NCBI GenBank assembly: GCA_045114175.1
Contig: JBGUJZ010000048.1
Span: 1-64,000, forward strand
Length of the DNA: 64,000 bases
From: Cacconaster sp045114175
Lineage (GTDB): Bacteria > Bacteroidota > Bacteroidia > Bacteroidales > UBA932
Reading direction: 5' to 3'
Shown: positions 33,601 to 42,151 of the stretch, piece after piece
Position numbering within the stretch: position 1 is the first letter of the stretch
Layout: every line of letters starts with the position of its first letter
Notes under the pieces: model-generated
Seen by the model: only the letters and a program-made list of their open reading frames with translations
What the model was told of the DNA's origin: nothing
The model's database searches: none
Position numbers and translations under genes: made by a program

Positions 33601-33877
33601 CAAGTCGCACGGCATCCGGACCCGCGCGCTGGCCAAGCTCAGCGAAGGGCGCCAGGATATCGTAGAAGAGATGCGGCGCGGCCACGTAAGCTACGTAATC
33701 AATACCATCGACATAGACCAGATCAGCACCCACCTGGACGGTTATGAAATCCGCCGGGCCGCTGCCGAGAACAACGTGACGCTCTTTACGGCGCTCGAGA
33801 CGGTGCGTGTGCTGCTGGATGTGCTGGAAGAAATCACCCTCGGAATCTCAACCATCGACGCAGAATATGGGAACTGA
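30680..33877 (+). CDS. carB: Carbamoyl-phosphate synthase large subunit
   Basis: A 1,065-residue enzyme of normal length: first ATP-grasp half (about 1-400, [43 protein letters not shown]), oligomerisation part (about 400-550), second ATP-grasp half ([47 protein letters not shown]) and a C-terminal MGS-like regulatory domain (about 935-1065). It makes carbamoyl phosphate for pyrimidine and arginine synthesis. The glutaminase subunit gene carA is not next to it or anywhere in the window. Overlaps pyrC by 1 base and pyrK by 11. Confidence 0.95.
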   Translation: [1065 protein letters not shown]

Positions 33878-34613
33878 AAGATCATTTATCCTCACGGAGG
33901 TTGAACCGGTTGCGGCGGCCACCTGGCGGTTGCGCCTCGCCGGCGATACCACGGGCCTGCGCTGCGCCGGCCAGTTCGTGATGGTTTCGGTGCCGGAGTT
34001 TTACCTCCGCCGCCCCGTCTCGGTCAGCGACTGCGAACCCGGCCTTCTTACGCTGATCGTCAAAGTGATGGGTGAGGGGACCGCCGCCCTTTGCGCCCTG
34101 CGTCCCGGACGCGAAATCAGCCTGCTCTGCGGCCTGGGCAACGGTTTTGACATTGAGGCCTGCCCCAAGGAGAAGGAGGCGATGATTGTAGGCGGCGGCG
34201 TGGGCGTGGCTCCGTTGCTGCTGCTCTGCAAACAGTTGCGCGAAGCGGACCGCCACGTGACCGCGGTGCTGGGTTTCAATACCAAAGAGGATATCTTCCT
34301 GGAGAAGGAACTGGAGGCGGCCGGTGCCGATGTAATCATCGCTACGGCCGACGGCTCCGCCGGTTGTCAGGGTTTCGTGACCGACGCCATCCGGATGTGC
34401 GTCCTCAAGTCGGATTATTTCTATGCCTGCGGCCCCCGGCCCATGCTTAAAGCACTCTGCGCGCAACTGCACCAACCCGGTGAGGTGAGCACGGAGGAGC
34501 GGATGGGATGCGGTGCGGGCATCTGCTACGGCTGCACCTGCCAAACCACTTCCGGCCCCAAGCGCACCTGCAAGGAGGGGCCGGTCTTTAAGAAGGAGGA
34601 ACTTGTATGGTAG
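33867..34613 (+). CDS. pyrK: Dihydroorotate dehydrogenase electron-transfer subunit
   Basis: A 248-residue PyrK from the ATG at 33867, inside the last codons of carB; longer frames read carB out of phase. The FAD-binding part has FYLRRPVSVSDCEPG, the NAD-binding part VGGGVGVAPLLLLCKQL, and the C-terminal 2Fe-2S site the cysteines of RMGCGAGICYGCTCQT and RTCKEGP. It passes electrons from PyrD flavin to NAD+. Its presence shows that PyrD is class 1B. Overlaps pyrD by 7 bp. Confidence 0.93.
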   Translation: MGTERSFILTEVEPVAAATWRLRLAGDTTGLRCAGQFVMVSVPEFYLRRPVSVSDCEPGLLTLIVKVMGEGTAALCALRPGREISLLCGLGNGFDIEACPKEKEAMIVGGGVGVAPLLLLCKQLREADRHVTAVLGFNTKEDIFLEKELEAAGADVIIATADGSAGCQGFVTDAIRMCVLKSDYFYACGPRPMLKALCAQLHQPGEVSTEERMGCGAGICYGCTCQTTSGPKRTCKEGPVFKKEELVW

Positions 34614-35512
34614 ATCTTTCCGTCAACCTCGGTGGCATTCGCCTCGACAACCCCGTCATTCCGGCCAGCGGCACTTGCGGTTTCGGTCTGGAACTGGCTG
34701 AGTGGTATGACATTAATATGCTGGGTGCCATCTCCCTCAAAGGCACTACACGCGATCCCCGGTTCGGCAACGCGCTGCCCCGCATCGCGGAATGCCCGGC
34801 CGGCCTGATCAATTCGGTGGGCCTCGAGAATCCCGGCATCGACAAGCTTCTCTCGGAGAAAATCCCCGCGCTGCGGGCCATCTATCATAAACCCATCATC
34901 GCCAATATCAGCGGCTTCAGCGTAGAGGACTTTGCCTTCTGCGCGGAGAAGGCGGAAGCCTGCCCGGATATCGATATCCTGGAGGTCAACGTCTCCTGCC
35001 CCAACGTGCACGGCGGCGGCATGGCGCTGGGCACGGATCCCGAAGTGGCAGCCGCCGTTACGCGTGCGGTGAAGCAGGTCTCCACCAAGCCCGTCTTCGT
35101 GAAACTCACGCCCAATGTGACCAACATCGTGACCATCGCACAGGCTTGCGAAGCAGCCGGCGCGGATGGCCTCACGGTAATCAATACGCTGCTCGGCATG
35201 CGGATTGACATCCGCACCCGCAAACCGGTTGTGGCGGCCGGAACGGGCGGTTTCTCGGGCCCGGCCATCTTCCCGATAGCCGTGCGTGCCGTCTATCAGG
35301 TGGCCCATGCCTGCCAGATTCCCGTGATGGGTTGCGGTGGCGTCTCAACGGCAGAAGAGGTCATCGAAATGATGATGGCCGGTGCCTCAGCGGTGCAGAT
35401 CGGATCGGCCAGCCTGGTCAATCCGCTGGCTTGCAAAGAGATTATCGAACAGCTCCCCGTGGTGATGGAACGCCTCGGGCTGAAAGACTTGAAACAACTG
35501 AAAATCAATTGA
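34607..35512 (+). CDS. pyrD: Dihydroorotate dehydrogenase, class 1B catalytic subunit
   Basis: A 301-residue cytosolic DHOD: IRLDNPVIPASGTCGFG, GTTRDPRFGNALPRIAE, GLENPGIDKLL, EVNVSCPNVHGGGMALGTDP (catalytic Cys in the VSCPN loop), TVINTLLGMRIDIRTRKPV, and GCGGVSTAEEVIEMMMAGASAVQIGSA for the FMN phosphate. Oxidises dihydroorotate to orotate with FMN and, through PyrK, NAD+. This suits an anaerobe without the quinone-linked class 2 enzyme. Confidence 0.95.
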   Translation: MVDLSVNLGGIRLDNPVIPASGTCGFGLELAEWYDINMLGAISLKGTTRDPRFGNALPRIAECPAGLINSVGLENPGIDKLLSEKIPALRAIYHKPIIANISGFSVEDFAFCAEKAEACPDIDILEVNVSCPNVHGGGMALGTDPEVAAAVTRAVKQVSTKPVFVKLTPNVTNIVTIAQACEAAGADGLTVINTLLGMRIDIRTRKPVVAAGTGGFSGPAIFPIAVRAVYQVAHACQIPVMGCGGVSTAEEVIEMMMAGASAVQIGSASLVNPLACKEIIEQLPVVMERLGLKDLKQLKIN

Positions 35513-35513
35513 T

Positions 35514-36218
35514 ATGGCTAAAGACGTCATCATAGCATGTGACTTCCCCAGCGCAGTGGATACGCTCAATTTCCTGGATCGTTTCCCGGCAGGGGAGAAA
35601 CCCTTCGTCAAGATCGGCATGGAGTTGTTCTACTCCTCCGGACCTGAGATTGTCCGGGAACTCAAACGCCGTGGACACAAGATCTTCCTGGATCTGAAAC
35701 TGCACGACATTCCCAATACCGTCCGCAAAACCATGCAGGTGGTTACCAAGCTGGACATCGACATGACCAATGTCCACGCGGCTGGCACCATTGAGATGAT
35801 GCGTGCGGCCCTCGAGGGGCTCACGCGTGAAGATGGCACCCGCCCGCTGCTGATTGCCGTCACTCAGCTGACCTCTACGAGCGAGGAACGGATGCAGAAG
35901 GAATTGCTGATAGGCGCTTCCATCAACGACACCATTGTCCACTATGCGAAGAATGCCCGTGAAGCAGGGCTGGACGGGGTGGTTTGCTCGCCGTTGGAGG
36001 CCGGTATGGTCAAGCAGGCCTGCGGTGCTGCCTTCCAGACCGTAACCCCCGGTATCCGTTTTGCCGATGCGGCAGCCGACGACCAGGTGCGAATCACCAC
36101 GCCGGCCCGCGCCCGTGAAATCGGTTCCGACTACATCGTAGTAGGCCGTCCCATCACCGCGGCAGCAGATCCCGTCGCAGCATGGCGCCGTTGTAGAAAA
36201 GATTTCTTAAACATCTAG
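35514..36218 (+). CDS. pyrF: Orotidine 5'-phosphate decarboxylase
   Basis: A 234-residue decarboxylase: IIACDFPSAVDTLNFLDRF, VKIGMELFYSSGPEIV, FLDLKLHDIPNTV (catalytic Asp-Lys-x-x-Asp), GLDGVVCSPLEAG, TPGIRFADAAADDQVRI, and SDYIVVGRPITAAADPVAAW (phosphate loop). This is the short class I form, not the 270-residue form seen in Bacteroides. Forms UMP from OMP. One base separates it from pyrD and 12 from pyrE. Confidence 0.95.
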   Translation: MAKDVIIACDFPSAVDTLNFLDRFPAGEKPFVKIGMELFYSSGPEIVRELKRRGHKIFLDLKLHDIPNTVRKTMQVVTKLDIDMTNVHAAGTIEMMRAALEGLTREDGTRPLLIAVTQLTSTSEERMQKELLIGASINDTIVHYAKNAREAGLDGVVCSPLEAGMVKQACGAAFQTVTPGIRFADAAADDQVRITTPARAREIGSDYIVVGRPITAAADPVAAWRRCRKDFLNI

Positions 36219-36230
36219 AGACCAGACAAT

Positions 36231-36860
36231 ATGGAACGAATCATAGCCAAAGAATTACTCTCTATCAGTGCCGTTTTTCTCCGTCCGGAACAGCCTTTTA
36301 CCTGGGCCAGCGGCATTCAGAGCCCCATCTATTGTGACAACCGTCTGACCCTCTCCGCCCCCTCGGTTCGCGAGAAAGTGGAGGCGGGTCTGGCTGAACT
36401 GGTCCGCAAGTACCATCCCGACTGCGAGATGCTGATGGGAACCTCCACGGCCGGTATCGCCCATGCCGCCATCACCGCTACGCTGCTGAACCTCCCGATG
36501 GGTTATGTGCGCGGCGAAGCCAAGAGCCACGGCCGCACCAACCGCATAGAGGGCAAGATGGAGCCCGGCACCAAGGTGGTCGTCATCGAAGACCTCATCT
36601 CCACGGGCGGCAGCGCCATTGAAGTGGTGGAGGCCCTGCGCGAAGAGGGCGCTGAGGTGCTCGGTATCGTGAGCATCTTTACCTATGGCATGAAGAAGAG
36701 CGTGGAGCGTCTCGCCGCTGCGAACGTGGTCAACCACTCGCTCTCCAATCTGGATACGCTGGTTGAGGTGGCCGCAGAAGAGGGCTACATCACCGCCGAC
36801 TGGAAATCCCGTATCCTTCGCTTCCGCGACAACCCCTCAGACGAAAACTGGCGCCACTAA
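36231..36860 (+). CDS. pyrE: Orotate phosphoribosyltransferase
   Basis: A 209-residue type I PRTase with QPFTWASGIQSPIYCDNRLTL (orotate site), KSHGRTNRIEG (flexible catalytic loop) and VVVIEDLISTGGSAIEVVEAL (PRPP motif). Makes OMP from orotate and PRPP. Last gene of the operon; a hairpin overlaps its stop codon. Confidence 0.95.
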   Translation: MERIIAKELLSISAVFLRPEQPFTWASGIQSPIYCDNRLTLSAPSVREKVEAGLAELVRKYHPDCEMLMGTSTAGIAHAAITATLLNLPMGYVRGEAKSHGRTNRIEGKMEPGTKVVVIEDLISTGGSAIEVVEALREEGAEVLGIVSIFTYGMKKSVERLAAANVVNHSLSNLDTLVEVAAEEGYITADWKSRILRFRDNPSDENWRH

Positions 36861-36874
36861 TCAGCGGCGCCAGT
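36847..36874 (+). terminator. Hairpin over the pyrE stop, probable end of the pyr operon
   Basis: ACTGGCGCC (36847-36855) pairs perfectly with GGCGCCAGT (36866-36874); the 10-nt loop carries the TAA stop. No T-run follows, so termination is probable from position rather than proven by sequence. Confidence 0.5.
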
Positions 36875-36900
36875 CGTCATATTCACTCGTTTAATACCGG

Positions 36901-39705
36901 TTATTTCTCCGGGTTCATCACGATCTTGATCAGGTTGTTCTGGTCGAGGAGGGCAGCTGCGAATGCGCGCACGTCTTCGACGGTGACGGCGGAGATCATC
37001 TCTTCGCGACCGGTGTCAAGGTCATTGCCCGTGTTGTAGTAATTCAGCAGGCAGGAGCTCCAGTAGGCGTTGTTGATGCGTCTTTCCGGAACGGTCTTGA
37101 GCAGGTTCTCCTTGGTCTTGTTCAGGAAAACTTCGCTCGGACCGGCGGTAGCCATTGACTTGAGGCCGTCCATTACGAGTCCGAACAACTTCTCGGCACG
37201 ATCAGGGTCGGTGTCGAACTGGATGAGAATCTGGCCCTCTTCTTTCGGGATGCTCACGAGGGAGCCCTGGGTGCCTACGCCGTAGGTACCGCCCTCATCC
37301 TCGCGAACCGTCTCCGTGTAGAGCTGGTCCAAGCAGCCTTCGAGTACGCTCATCACGATTCGGGACTTGGGATCAGCCTTAGCCTTGCCGCTAGCAATCA
37401 GCATACAAGTAGTCTTGGGGGTATCCATCTTGGTGGAGAATACCTTCTCAATCTGACCCGGAACGAGATCTACCTTGCGGTCAATCCACTTGCTGGCCTT
37501 CTTGGTCGGGAGGGATCCGATATACTTCTCAACCAGCGGTTTGACCGTGGTCGGGTCAATGTTGCCGGTGATGATTACGTTGGCACCTGCCATATTCGCA
37601 AAGAGCTTGCGGTAGGAACGCTCGAAGGAAGCCAGCGAGATCTTGCCTACTTTCTCCATCGAAATCAGCTCCTGGCGCGGGTTGTTGCCATACGCGGTCT
37701 CCAGATAGGTCTTGGAGAAGGCGTAGTTCGGCTGCTTCTCGATGTTCGGGACAATGGCGTTCATCTGGGCCATGCCCGGTGCGAATTCATCCTCTTTGAA
37801 ACGGGGAGCCGTCACCTGCAGGTAGACCAGCTGCATCAACGTCTCGAAGTCCTTCGGGGCGCAGGAACCGTTGACGCCATGGAAGAGATCGTCAATGAAG
37901 ACATTCTCGCTGACAATCTTGCCGGTGAGCATCTTGGTGAGCTTCGTTGCAGGGAAGTCGCTCAGGCCACAGAGCTGGTTGTAGAGCGTGATAACGTTGT
38001 TGTCCATCGACGGAATGTCAGCATTTTCGATGAGCGACTGGCCGCCAGGGACATTGAGTTTGAAGCGGACCTCTTCCTTGTTGTACTGCGAAGGACGGAT
38101 GGTCACGCGGATGCCGTTGCGGAGCGTCCATACGGTGGAACCGTAGAGGCCACCCTCTTCCTTGCGGGTCTTGCTGCCCTTCAGCTTGGATGCGTCGAGC
38201 AGTTCGCCCATCTCTTCTTCAGCCTCGTTGGCCTTGATGTCAGAAGCCTTTACGGCAGCCACGATGCCCTTCAGCGTCTCTTCGGTCGGGTGGGTGAGAC
38301 CCTCTTTCTCCGGAGCCTGGTAGATGATTACCAGATTCTTGGTGTAGTCGGTCGCTGCTACGATCTGGTTGATCTGTGCCAGCGGAATCAGGGCGAGATA
38401 ACCTTTCAGCTGGCTTTCAACGTAGTCCGGCGCCATCATCGGATAGCCAAAGAGGAAGTCGGTCATTGCCGCGTAAACCAGGTTCGGGCTCTTGCGGGTG
38501 GATGCATTGGAGGTATTACGCTCTGCATCGGCAATCAGGTTGGTCTTGACTCGGTCATATTCAGCCTGGGTAAAGCCGTAACGCTGAGCTTTCTCAACTT
38601 CGGAGAGCAAGGCGGCAAAGCCTTTCTCGGCCTCACCGTCTTTGGTGACGGCTGTCATCTCGAAGGCATCCATGAAATTGTTTTCGCGGGTCCAGTATGC
38701 CCTTGCATTCAGGAACGGAGCATCAGGCTGGTGTGCGATATCGGTGAGGCGTTCCGAGAACATGGAGTTGACGATATCCTTGATGAGGTCCATCATATAA
38801 CCCACGCCGAAGCTCATATAGGGCTTGGGCATCGGATCGGACTTGACATACGCGGTCACCTGGGTGTTGCGGGCTTCCGGATCGGTGAAGATGCCTACGA
38901 TGGGCTCTTCATTATCCGGGGTGCGGTAGACGCCCTTGGGCTCGGGATTCTCACGCGCCGGAACGTCGGCAAAGGTAGCTTTTACCTTCTCCAATACCTG
39001 CTGCGGGTCGATGTCGCCGATGACAACCACGGCCTGCAGGTCAGGACGGTACCAGGTCTTGTAAAACTTCACGAGCTCTTCAGCCGGGAAGGTTTCCAGG
39101 TTTTCCTTGGTGCCGATAATGTTGCAGTTTTCAAACTTGGATCCCTTGTAGAGCGTTTCCCAGGTCTTTTCCATCATTCGCCAGTCGGCGGTGCGGCGGG
39201 TACGCCACTCTTCGATGATCACGCCGCGCTCCTTGTCGATCTCAACCGGATCGTTGGTCACGAACGCAGCATAGTCGTGGATGGCCAGCAGGGTAGAATC
39301 GATAATGCTCTCCCGGGTGACGGGGATGTTGGTGAACATGTAAATGGTATACTCCTGGCCCGTGGAAGCATTGACATTGCCGCCGAAGCTGGCGCCGATG
39401 CTCTCCATATAGCTGATGATGCCTTTACCGGGGAAGTTCTTGGTACCATTGAGGCACATGTGCTCCTGGAAGTGCGCCAGACCGTTCTGGGCGGGCGTTT
39501 CCTGGATGGCTCCAATGTCGTTGAGCAGGTAGAACTCTGCACGCTGTGCAGGCAGGTCGTTGTGCATGATGTAATAGGTCATTCCGTTGTCCAGCTTGCC
39601 GTAAAGCAGGTTGGGATCGCGCTGCAGGGGCGCGTTGGGATCGACCTGTCCATAAGAGGTGAATGCAGCCAGAATCAGCGCTGCAAACAGTAAGAATCTT
39701 TTCAT
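36901..39705 (-). CDS. M16 family (pitrilysin/insulinase-like) zinc metallopeptidase
   Basis: A 934-residue exported protein with signal peptide (MKRFLLFAALILAAFTSYGQ). The inverted zinc motif HFQEH lies at about 77-81 in GLAHFQEHMCLNGTKNFPG, with the third ligand Glu in GVIIEEWRTRR further on. The usual tandem of two M16 halves is present, the C-terminal half lacking the zinc motif (ANVIITGNIDPTTVKPLVEKYI). It probably degrades peptides in the periplasm. It lies 6 bp after the TlpA-like gene and is probably co-transcribed with it and the MFS gene. Confidence 0.92.
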   Translation of the reverse strand: MKRFLLFAALILAAFTSYGQVDPNAPLQRDPNLLYGKLDNGMTYYIMHNDLPAQRAEFYLLNDIGAIQETPAQNGLAHFQEHMCLNGTKNFPGKGIISYMESIGASFGGNVNASTGQEYTIYMFTNIPVTRESIIDSTLLAIHDYAAFVTNDPVEIDKERGVIIEEWRTRRTADWRMMEKTWETLYKGSKFENCNIIGTKENLETFPAEELVKFYKTWYRPDLQAVVVIGDIDPQQVLEKVKATFADVPARENPEPKGVYRTPDNEEPIVGIFTDPEARNTQVTAYVKSDPMPKPYMSFGVGYMMDLIKDIVNSMFSERLTDIAHQPDAPFLNARAYWTRENNFMDAFEMTAVTKDGEAEKGFAALLSEVEKAQRYGFTQAEYDRVKTNLIADAERNTSNASTRKSPNLVYAAMTDFLFGYPMMAPDYVESQLKGYLALIPLAQINQIVAATDYTKNLVIIYQAPEKEGLTHPTEETLKGIVAAVKASDIKANEAEEEMGELLDASKLKGSKTRKEEGGLYGSTVWTLRNGIRVTIRPSQYNKEEVRFKLNVPGGQSLIENADIPSMDNNVITLYNQLCGLSDFPATKLTKMLTGKIVSENVFIDDLFHGVNGSCAPKDFETLMQLVYLQVTAPRFKEDEFAPGMAQMNAIVPNIEKQPNYAFSKTYLETAYGNNPRQELISMEKVGKISLASFERSYRKLFANMAGANVIITGNIDPTTVKPLVEKYIGSLPTKKASKWIDRKVDLVPGQIEKVFSTKMDTPKTTCMLIASGKAKADPKSRIVMSVLEGCLDQLYTETVREDEGGTYGVGTQGSLVSIPKEEGQILIQFDTDPDRAEKLFGLVMDGLKSMATAGPSEVFLNKTKENLLKTVPERRINNAYWSSCLLNYYNTGNDLDTGREEMISAVTVEDVRAFAAALLDQNNLIKIVMNPEK

Positions 39706-39711
39706 TGCGTA

Positions 39712-40776
39712 TTAGTTAAACAATTCAGAAACAGTATCTTTCAATTCTTCTCCCCGCAATCCGCGACGGTAAACCGTTCCATCGGGTGCAAAGAGAATCA
39801 GGTGCGGAATACCGGAGATGCCATAAATCTCGGTGGGCTTGCGGTCAATTCCCACAAAGATGTGGTTCCAAGCCATGCCCAGTTCCTCGATGGCCTTCCG
39901 GCTGGCCGTATTGTCTCCATCCCAGACGGCAACGCTCACTACCTGAAGGCCGCGACCTGCGTAGGTTTCCCACAGCTCACGGATATTGGGCATCTCCTGT
40001 CTGCAGGGAGCACACCAGGAAGCCCAGAAATCCACCAGCGTGTAGTTGCCCTGACCCACGAAGTCAGAGAGGCTGACGCTCTTTCCGTCGGGATTTGTGC
40101 CCGTGAAATCCACGAACGGTTTTCCCTCGGAGGTGTTGTCTTCCGCCACTTTCGTGGTCCGGTATGCCTGGATATGGGGATTCTCACGGATAAAATCAGC
40201 GGCAGCTTCCAGATGCTCATCGAGCTCTGCCAGAGAGAGTTCGTACATCCGGGTGGTGAGGGCCATCAGGCCTACCCAGTTGTCCGTGTTGGCGCGGAAG
40301 GTCTTTTCACACGCTTCATGCAGTTTGAGAATCATCGCTTCCGCCTTGGCCTCGTCCTCCGGATTGTTCCGGTCCAATTCGCTGAAGGATTCGTTCAACG
40401 CGCGGGTCATCTGGTTGAAGCGGTTCAGCTCACGGTTGATGCGGCCCCCTTTAAAGGTGGACTCTTCATCCAATACGACGCGTACCGTGCCGCCTTCCGG
40501 AACGAGAAGTACGACATACTTGGGTCTGCGACTATCTTTCTCTCTCAGGGAAATTCTGAGCGGAGAGGTTACGTCGGCCGGCAGGGAGTAGGTGAAGGTG
40601 CCATTGTCCTGAATCTCGACTGTTTCAGGAGCTTGTCCCATCAGCATGACGGAGAGGGTGGCGCCGTCGGCCTCGTACGGGCCCTTGACTACACCTTTAA
40701 CGGTGCAGGTATCGCTCTGCTGGCCGCAGGAAACGGCCAGAGCGACGAGCGCAATAATGGCGAAAATGCGTTTCAT
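39712..40776 (-). CDS. TlpA-like thioredoxin-fold lipoprotein
   Basis: A 354-residue protein with a lipoprotein signal peptide (IIALVALAVSCGQQS, lipobox ending at the Cys), an N-terminal DUF4369-type beta domain (about 25-115: CTVKGVVKGPYEADGATLSV), a helical linker, and a C-terminal thioredoxin domain with TLVDFWASWCAPCRQEMPNI (CxxC near residues 254-257). Such proteins reduce disulfides in the periplasm, anchored to a membrane. Shares one base with the MFS permease gene upstream. Confidence 0.9.
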   Translation of the reverse strand: MKRIFAIIALVALAVSCGQQSDTCTVKGVVKGPYEADGATLSVMLMGQAPETVEIQDNGTFTYSLPADVTSPLRISLREKDSRRPKYVVLLVPEGGTVRVVLDEESTFKGGRINRELNRFNQMTRALNESFSELDRNNPEDEAKAEAMILKLHEACEKTFRANTDNWVGLMALTTRMYELSLAELDEHLEAAADFIRENPHIQAYRTTKVAEDNTSEGKPFVDFTGTNPDGKSVSLSDFVGQGNYTLVDFWASWCAPCRQEMPNIRELWETYAGRGLQVVSVAVWDGDNTASRKAIEELGMAWNHIFVGIDRKPTEIYGISGIPHLILFAPDGTVYRRGLRGEELKDTVSELFN

Positions 40777-42053
40777 TATTCAGTAGGGATGTCTTTGTTG
40801 ACGTTCTTGGAGCCGCGCAGTGCGTAGAAAATCAGGTAGCAGAGGCAAGCGGCAATCAGCCAGTAGCTGTTCATGGAGCCCACCTTTGCGCCGAAGAGTG
40901 TTGCATCGGCCAGCAGGTTCTGCAGGAAGGGGATGATACCGCCGCCGCAGACCAGCACCATAAAGATGCCCGAAGCCGCTGCGGTGTATTTGCCAAGTCC
41001 TTCAACGGCCATGTTGAAAATGGAACCCCACATCACGGAGGTGCAGAGGCCGCAGAGGGTCAGGAAGAGCAGGCTGAGGGGAGCCTTGCCGCCCAGGGTG
41101 ACCGACTCGGGAATGAAGATGGCCAGAATGATGAAGAGAATGGCTGCTGCGGAGGTCCAGACCAGCATCGATTTGCCGGAAACCTTGCCGCCCACCGATG
41201 CGCCGATCAGTCGGCCAAAGAGCATGCAGAGCCAGTAAGCACTGACAAAGGTGCCGGTGATAGCCGGACCTACCCACTCCAGACCGGAGAAATAGACATT
41301 GGCGGTGTTCGGAATACCCACCTCGATACCTACGTAGAAGAAGATAGCGATGGCACCCAGAACGAAGTGACGGAAGCTCAGCGGGCTGTGTGCATCCTTC
41401 TTCAGGTTGCCGGCACGGCGGGCCGCTTTCTCTTCTGCCGTTTCCATGTGCGGTTCCGGGATCTTGGTCAGCAGAATCACCACAAATGCGATGGCGAAGA
41501 TGGCCATGGCAATGATCATGACGGGAGCTGCCTTGGCAACGGTGGCGTCTTTGATGGAGCCGCCCACGAGCCAACCTACCAGGAACGGAGCGATCGTGCC
41601 ACCGATCGAGTTGCAGGAGCCGCCCCACTGGATGAGCTGGTTGCCCTTATTGCCGCCGCCACCCAGCGTATTGAGCATCGGGTTGACCACGGTGTTGAGC
41701 ATACACATTGAGAAGCCTGCCACGAAGGCGCCCAGCACATAGACAAAGAAGCTCTCCACATAACCGGAGAGGAACTGGATGCCTACGCCGGTAAAGCCTA
41801 CTACCACGGCGGAAAGAGCCGTGAGCTTATAGCCTTTACGCTTGAGGATCAGGCCTGCCGGGATACCCATGCAGGCGTATGCGATAAAGTTGGCCAGGGA
41901 ACCCAGCTGGCTGAGGGCCTTGCTGGCTCCGAACTGGTTGGTGACCACCACGCCCATCGAACCTGCCAGGTTCGTGACGAAGGCAATCATAAAGAAGAGT
42001 GCGAACATCACGATGATGACCGGCGTGTAATTCTGCTTTTTCTGGTTTTCCAT
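40776..42053 (-). CDS. MFS sugar permease, FucP-like
   Basis: A 425-residue protein with twelve predicted membrane helices. The N-terminal FVTNLAGSMGVVVTNQFGASKALSQLGSLANFIAYACMGIPAG and LKRKGYKLTALSAVVVGFTGVG fit the fucose/glucose-galactose:H+ symporter branch, and LNTVVNPMLNTLGGG is typical of that branch in Bacteroidota. Substrate is not deducible. No clear promoter was found in the 98 bp upstream, which contain a strong hairpin. Confidence 0.85.
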   Translation of the reverse strand: MENQKKQNYTPVIIVMFALFFMIAFVTNLAGSMGVVVTNQFGASKALSQLGSLANFIAYACMGIPAGLILKRKGYKLTALSAVVVGFTGVGIQFLSGYVESFFVYVLGAFVAGFSMCMLNTVVNPMLNTLGGGGNKGNQLIQWGGSCNSIGGTIAPFLVGWLVGGSIKDATVAKAAPVMIIAMAIFAIAFVVILLTKIPEPHMETAEEKAARRAGNLKKDAHSPLSFRHFVLGAIAIFFYVGIEVGIPNTANVYFSGLEWVGPAITGTFVSAYWLCMLFGRLIGASVGGKVSGKSMLVWTSAAAILFIILAIFIPESVTLGGKAPLSLLFLTLCGLCTSVMWGSIFNMAVEGLGKYTAAASGIFMVLVCGGGIIPFLQNLLADATLFGAKVGSMNSYWLIAACLCYLIFYALRGSKNVNKDIPTE

Positions 42054-42096
42054 AATATTCGAATTCGGTTGTTATCGTATGCAATTTTTGAGCCGA

Positions 42097-42124
42097 AGAG
42101 GGTGACCGATGTCGGTCACCCTCT
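42097..42124. terminator. Strong hairpin between the DUF1015 and MFS genes, probable terminator of the serine operon
   Basis: AGAGGGTGACCGA (42097-42109) is followed after 2 nt by its exact inverse complement (42112-42124): a 13-bp stem. It lies downstream of the DUF1015 stop (42152). No long T-run follows on either strand, so it may also be a processing or pausing site. Confidence 0.5.
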
Positions 42125-42151
42125 TGGTCAATTGGCGTTCGCCGCAGGATG

